Notes under the pieces: generated by a model | The model's database searches: none | The model's input: the letters and a program-made list of their open reading frames with translations, nothing else | Told to the model about the DNA's origin: nothing | Shown: positions 34,970-35,488 of the stretch, one piece after another | How the letters are laid out: the number at the start of each line of letters is the position of its first letter | Numbering within the stretch: position 1 is the stretch's first letter | Source: an uncultured Alphaproteobacteria bacterium | GTDB lineage: Bacteria > Pseudomonadota > Alphaproteobacteria > RUG11792 | Assembly: GCA_910588255.1 (NCBI GenBank) | Contig: CAJUOM010000009.1 | Location: 1 to 35,488, forward strand | DNA length: 35,488 bases | Reading direction: 5' to 3' | Translations under genes and position numbers: made by a program

Positions 34970-35488
34970 ATGAATAGATTATCAGACAAAATTGCAATAA
35001 TAACAGGCTCTGCGAAGGGTATTGGTGCAGCAACTGCTAAATTATTTTCAAAAGAAGGTTGTAAGGTCCTAATAACAGATATTTTAGATGAAATAGGAGA
35101 AAAATTATCAAATAGAGTACCAAATTCAAAATATTTTCATTTAGATGTCTCAAATAAAGAAGAGTGGCAAAATTGTTTTGAATATTGTATAAAACATTTC
35201 AGCAAAGTTGATATATTATTTAACAATGCAGGAATTATGGGAACATCTGAGAAATTCGGTCCTCAAGATCCGGAAAATGTTTCCTTTGAAAGCTGGAAGA
35301 TAATCCATGAGATAAATCTTAACAGTGTATTTTGGGGATGTAAATTAGCGATAAAATATATGAAAAATCATGGGGGCTCAATTATCAACATGTCTTCGAG
35401 GTCTGGAATTGTTGGAATTCCGAATTCTGTTGCATACTCCTCTTCTAAAGCAGCTATAAGAAATTTCACAAAATCCGTTGCCTTATAC
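34970..35488 (+). CDS. Short-chain dehydrogenase/reductase, cut by the window end
   Basis: 173 codons are present and the C-terminus is missing. A classical SDR with Rossmann fold: TGSAKGIG near residues 12-19 (NAD(P) binding), LDVS, NNAG near 85-88, NMSSRSG with the catalytic Ser, and AYSSSKAA with the Tyr-x3-Lys pair. An acidic residue (D) at the end of the second strand (LITDILDE) favours NAD(H) over NADP(H). The substrate cannot be predicted; FabG-like and hydroxysteroid-dehydrogenase-like members look alike at this level. GGGAGGAG precedes the ATG and it has its own promoter. Confidence 0.88.
   Translation, partial: MNRLSDKIAIITGSAKGIGAATAKLFSKEGCKVLITDILDEIGEKLSNRVPNSKYFHLDVSNKEEWQNCFEYCIKHFSKVDILFNNAGIMGTSEKFGPQDPENVSFESWKIIHEINLNSVFWGCKLAIKYMKNHGGSIINMSSRSGIVGIPNSVAYSSSKAAIRNFTKSVALY

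Overview
The window is AT-rich, roughly 30% G+C by eye. It reads as a piece of chromosome from a host-associated alphaproteobacterium, probably Holosporales- or Rickettsiales-like; that placement is inference. Supporting signs are an F0 cluster (a, c, b', b) split from the F1 genes, the hup to tRNA-Val pair, the tig-clpP-clpX order, AT-rich codon use, long decaying intergenic stretches and pseudogenes of surface or effector type.

Layout. 1-2184: a dispersed repeat, then the F0 genes of ATP synthase. 2227-6187 (minus): a three-gene operon of exported beta-solenoid proteins. Its last gene carries GGAI and FxxN repeats like the passenger domains of chlamydial polymorphic membrane proteins, and its middle gene is broken by a one-base slip. 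6372-8141: a SulP/STAS anion transporter. 8379-9762: a decayed fourth surface-protein gene whose upstream region resembles that of the operon. 9797-12359: valS and rpsU. 12360-13090: a repeat-bearing intergenic region. 13091-18698: a membrane-anchored parvulin-like chaperone, a LOG-family enzyme, accB, accC, pgeF and ybaB, closely packed on the plus strand. 18741-21466: an ABC-F ATPase converging on lepB-rnc. 21467-23328: about 1.9 kb with two repeat families, a decayed leucine-rich-repeat gene and a partial copy of lspA. 23329-25924 (minus): hup, tRNA-Val, a possible LptM-like lipoprotein, dsbD and lspA. 26095-28973: tkt-tilS. 29367-31136: a TamA/BamA-type Omp85 protein. 31261-34512: tig, clpP, clpX. 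34566-34865: a second copy of the hairpin element. 34970-end: a short-chain dehydrogenase cut by the window edge.

How the genes fit together. Envelope biogenesis and quality control dominate: LepB and LspA (signal peptidases I and II), DsbD, a parvulin-like periplasmic protein, an Omp85 assembly protein, trigger factor and ClpXP. These sit beside housekeeping genes for translation (valS, rpsU, tilS, tRNA-Val, rnc), fatty-acid synthesis (accBC) and energy (F0).

The least ordinary parts are the barrel-less surface-protein family with a shared upstream region and several broken members, two families of intergenic repeats (one with a long near-perfect hairpin), the RNI-type leucine-rich-repeat pseudogene, and an ABC-F protein with Lys in place of the first-site catalytic Glu. 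I saw no phage, insertion sequence, CRISPR array or rRNA.
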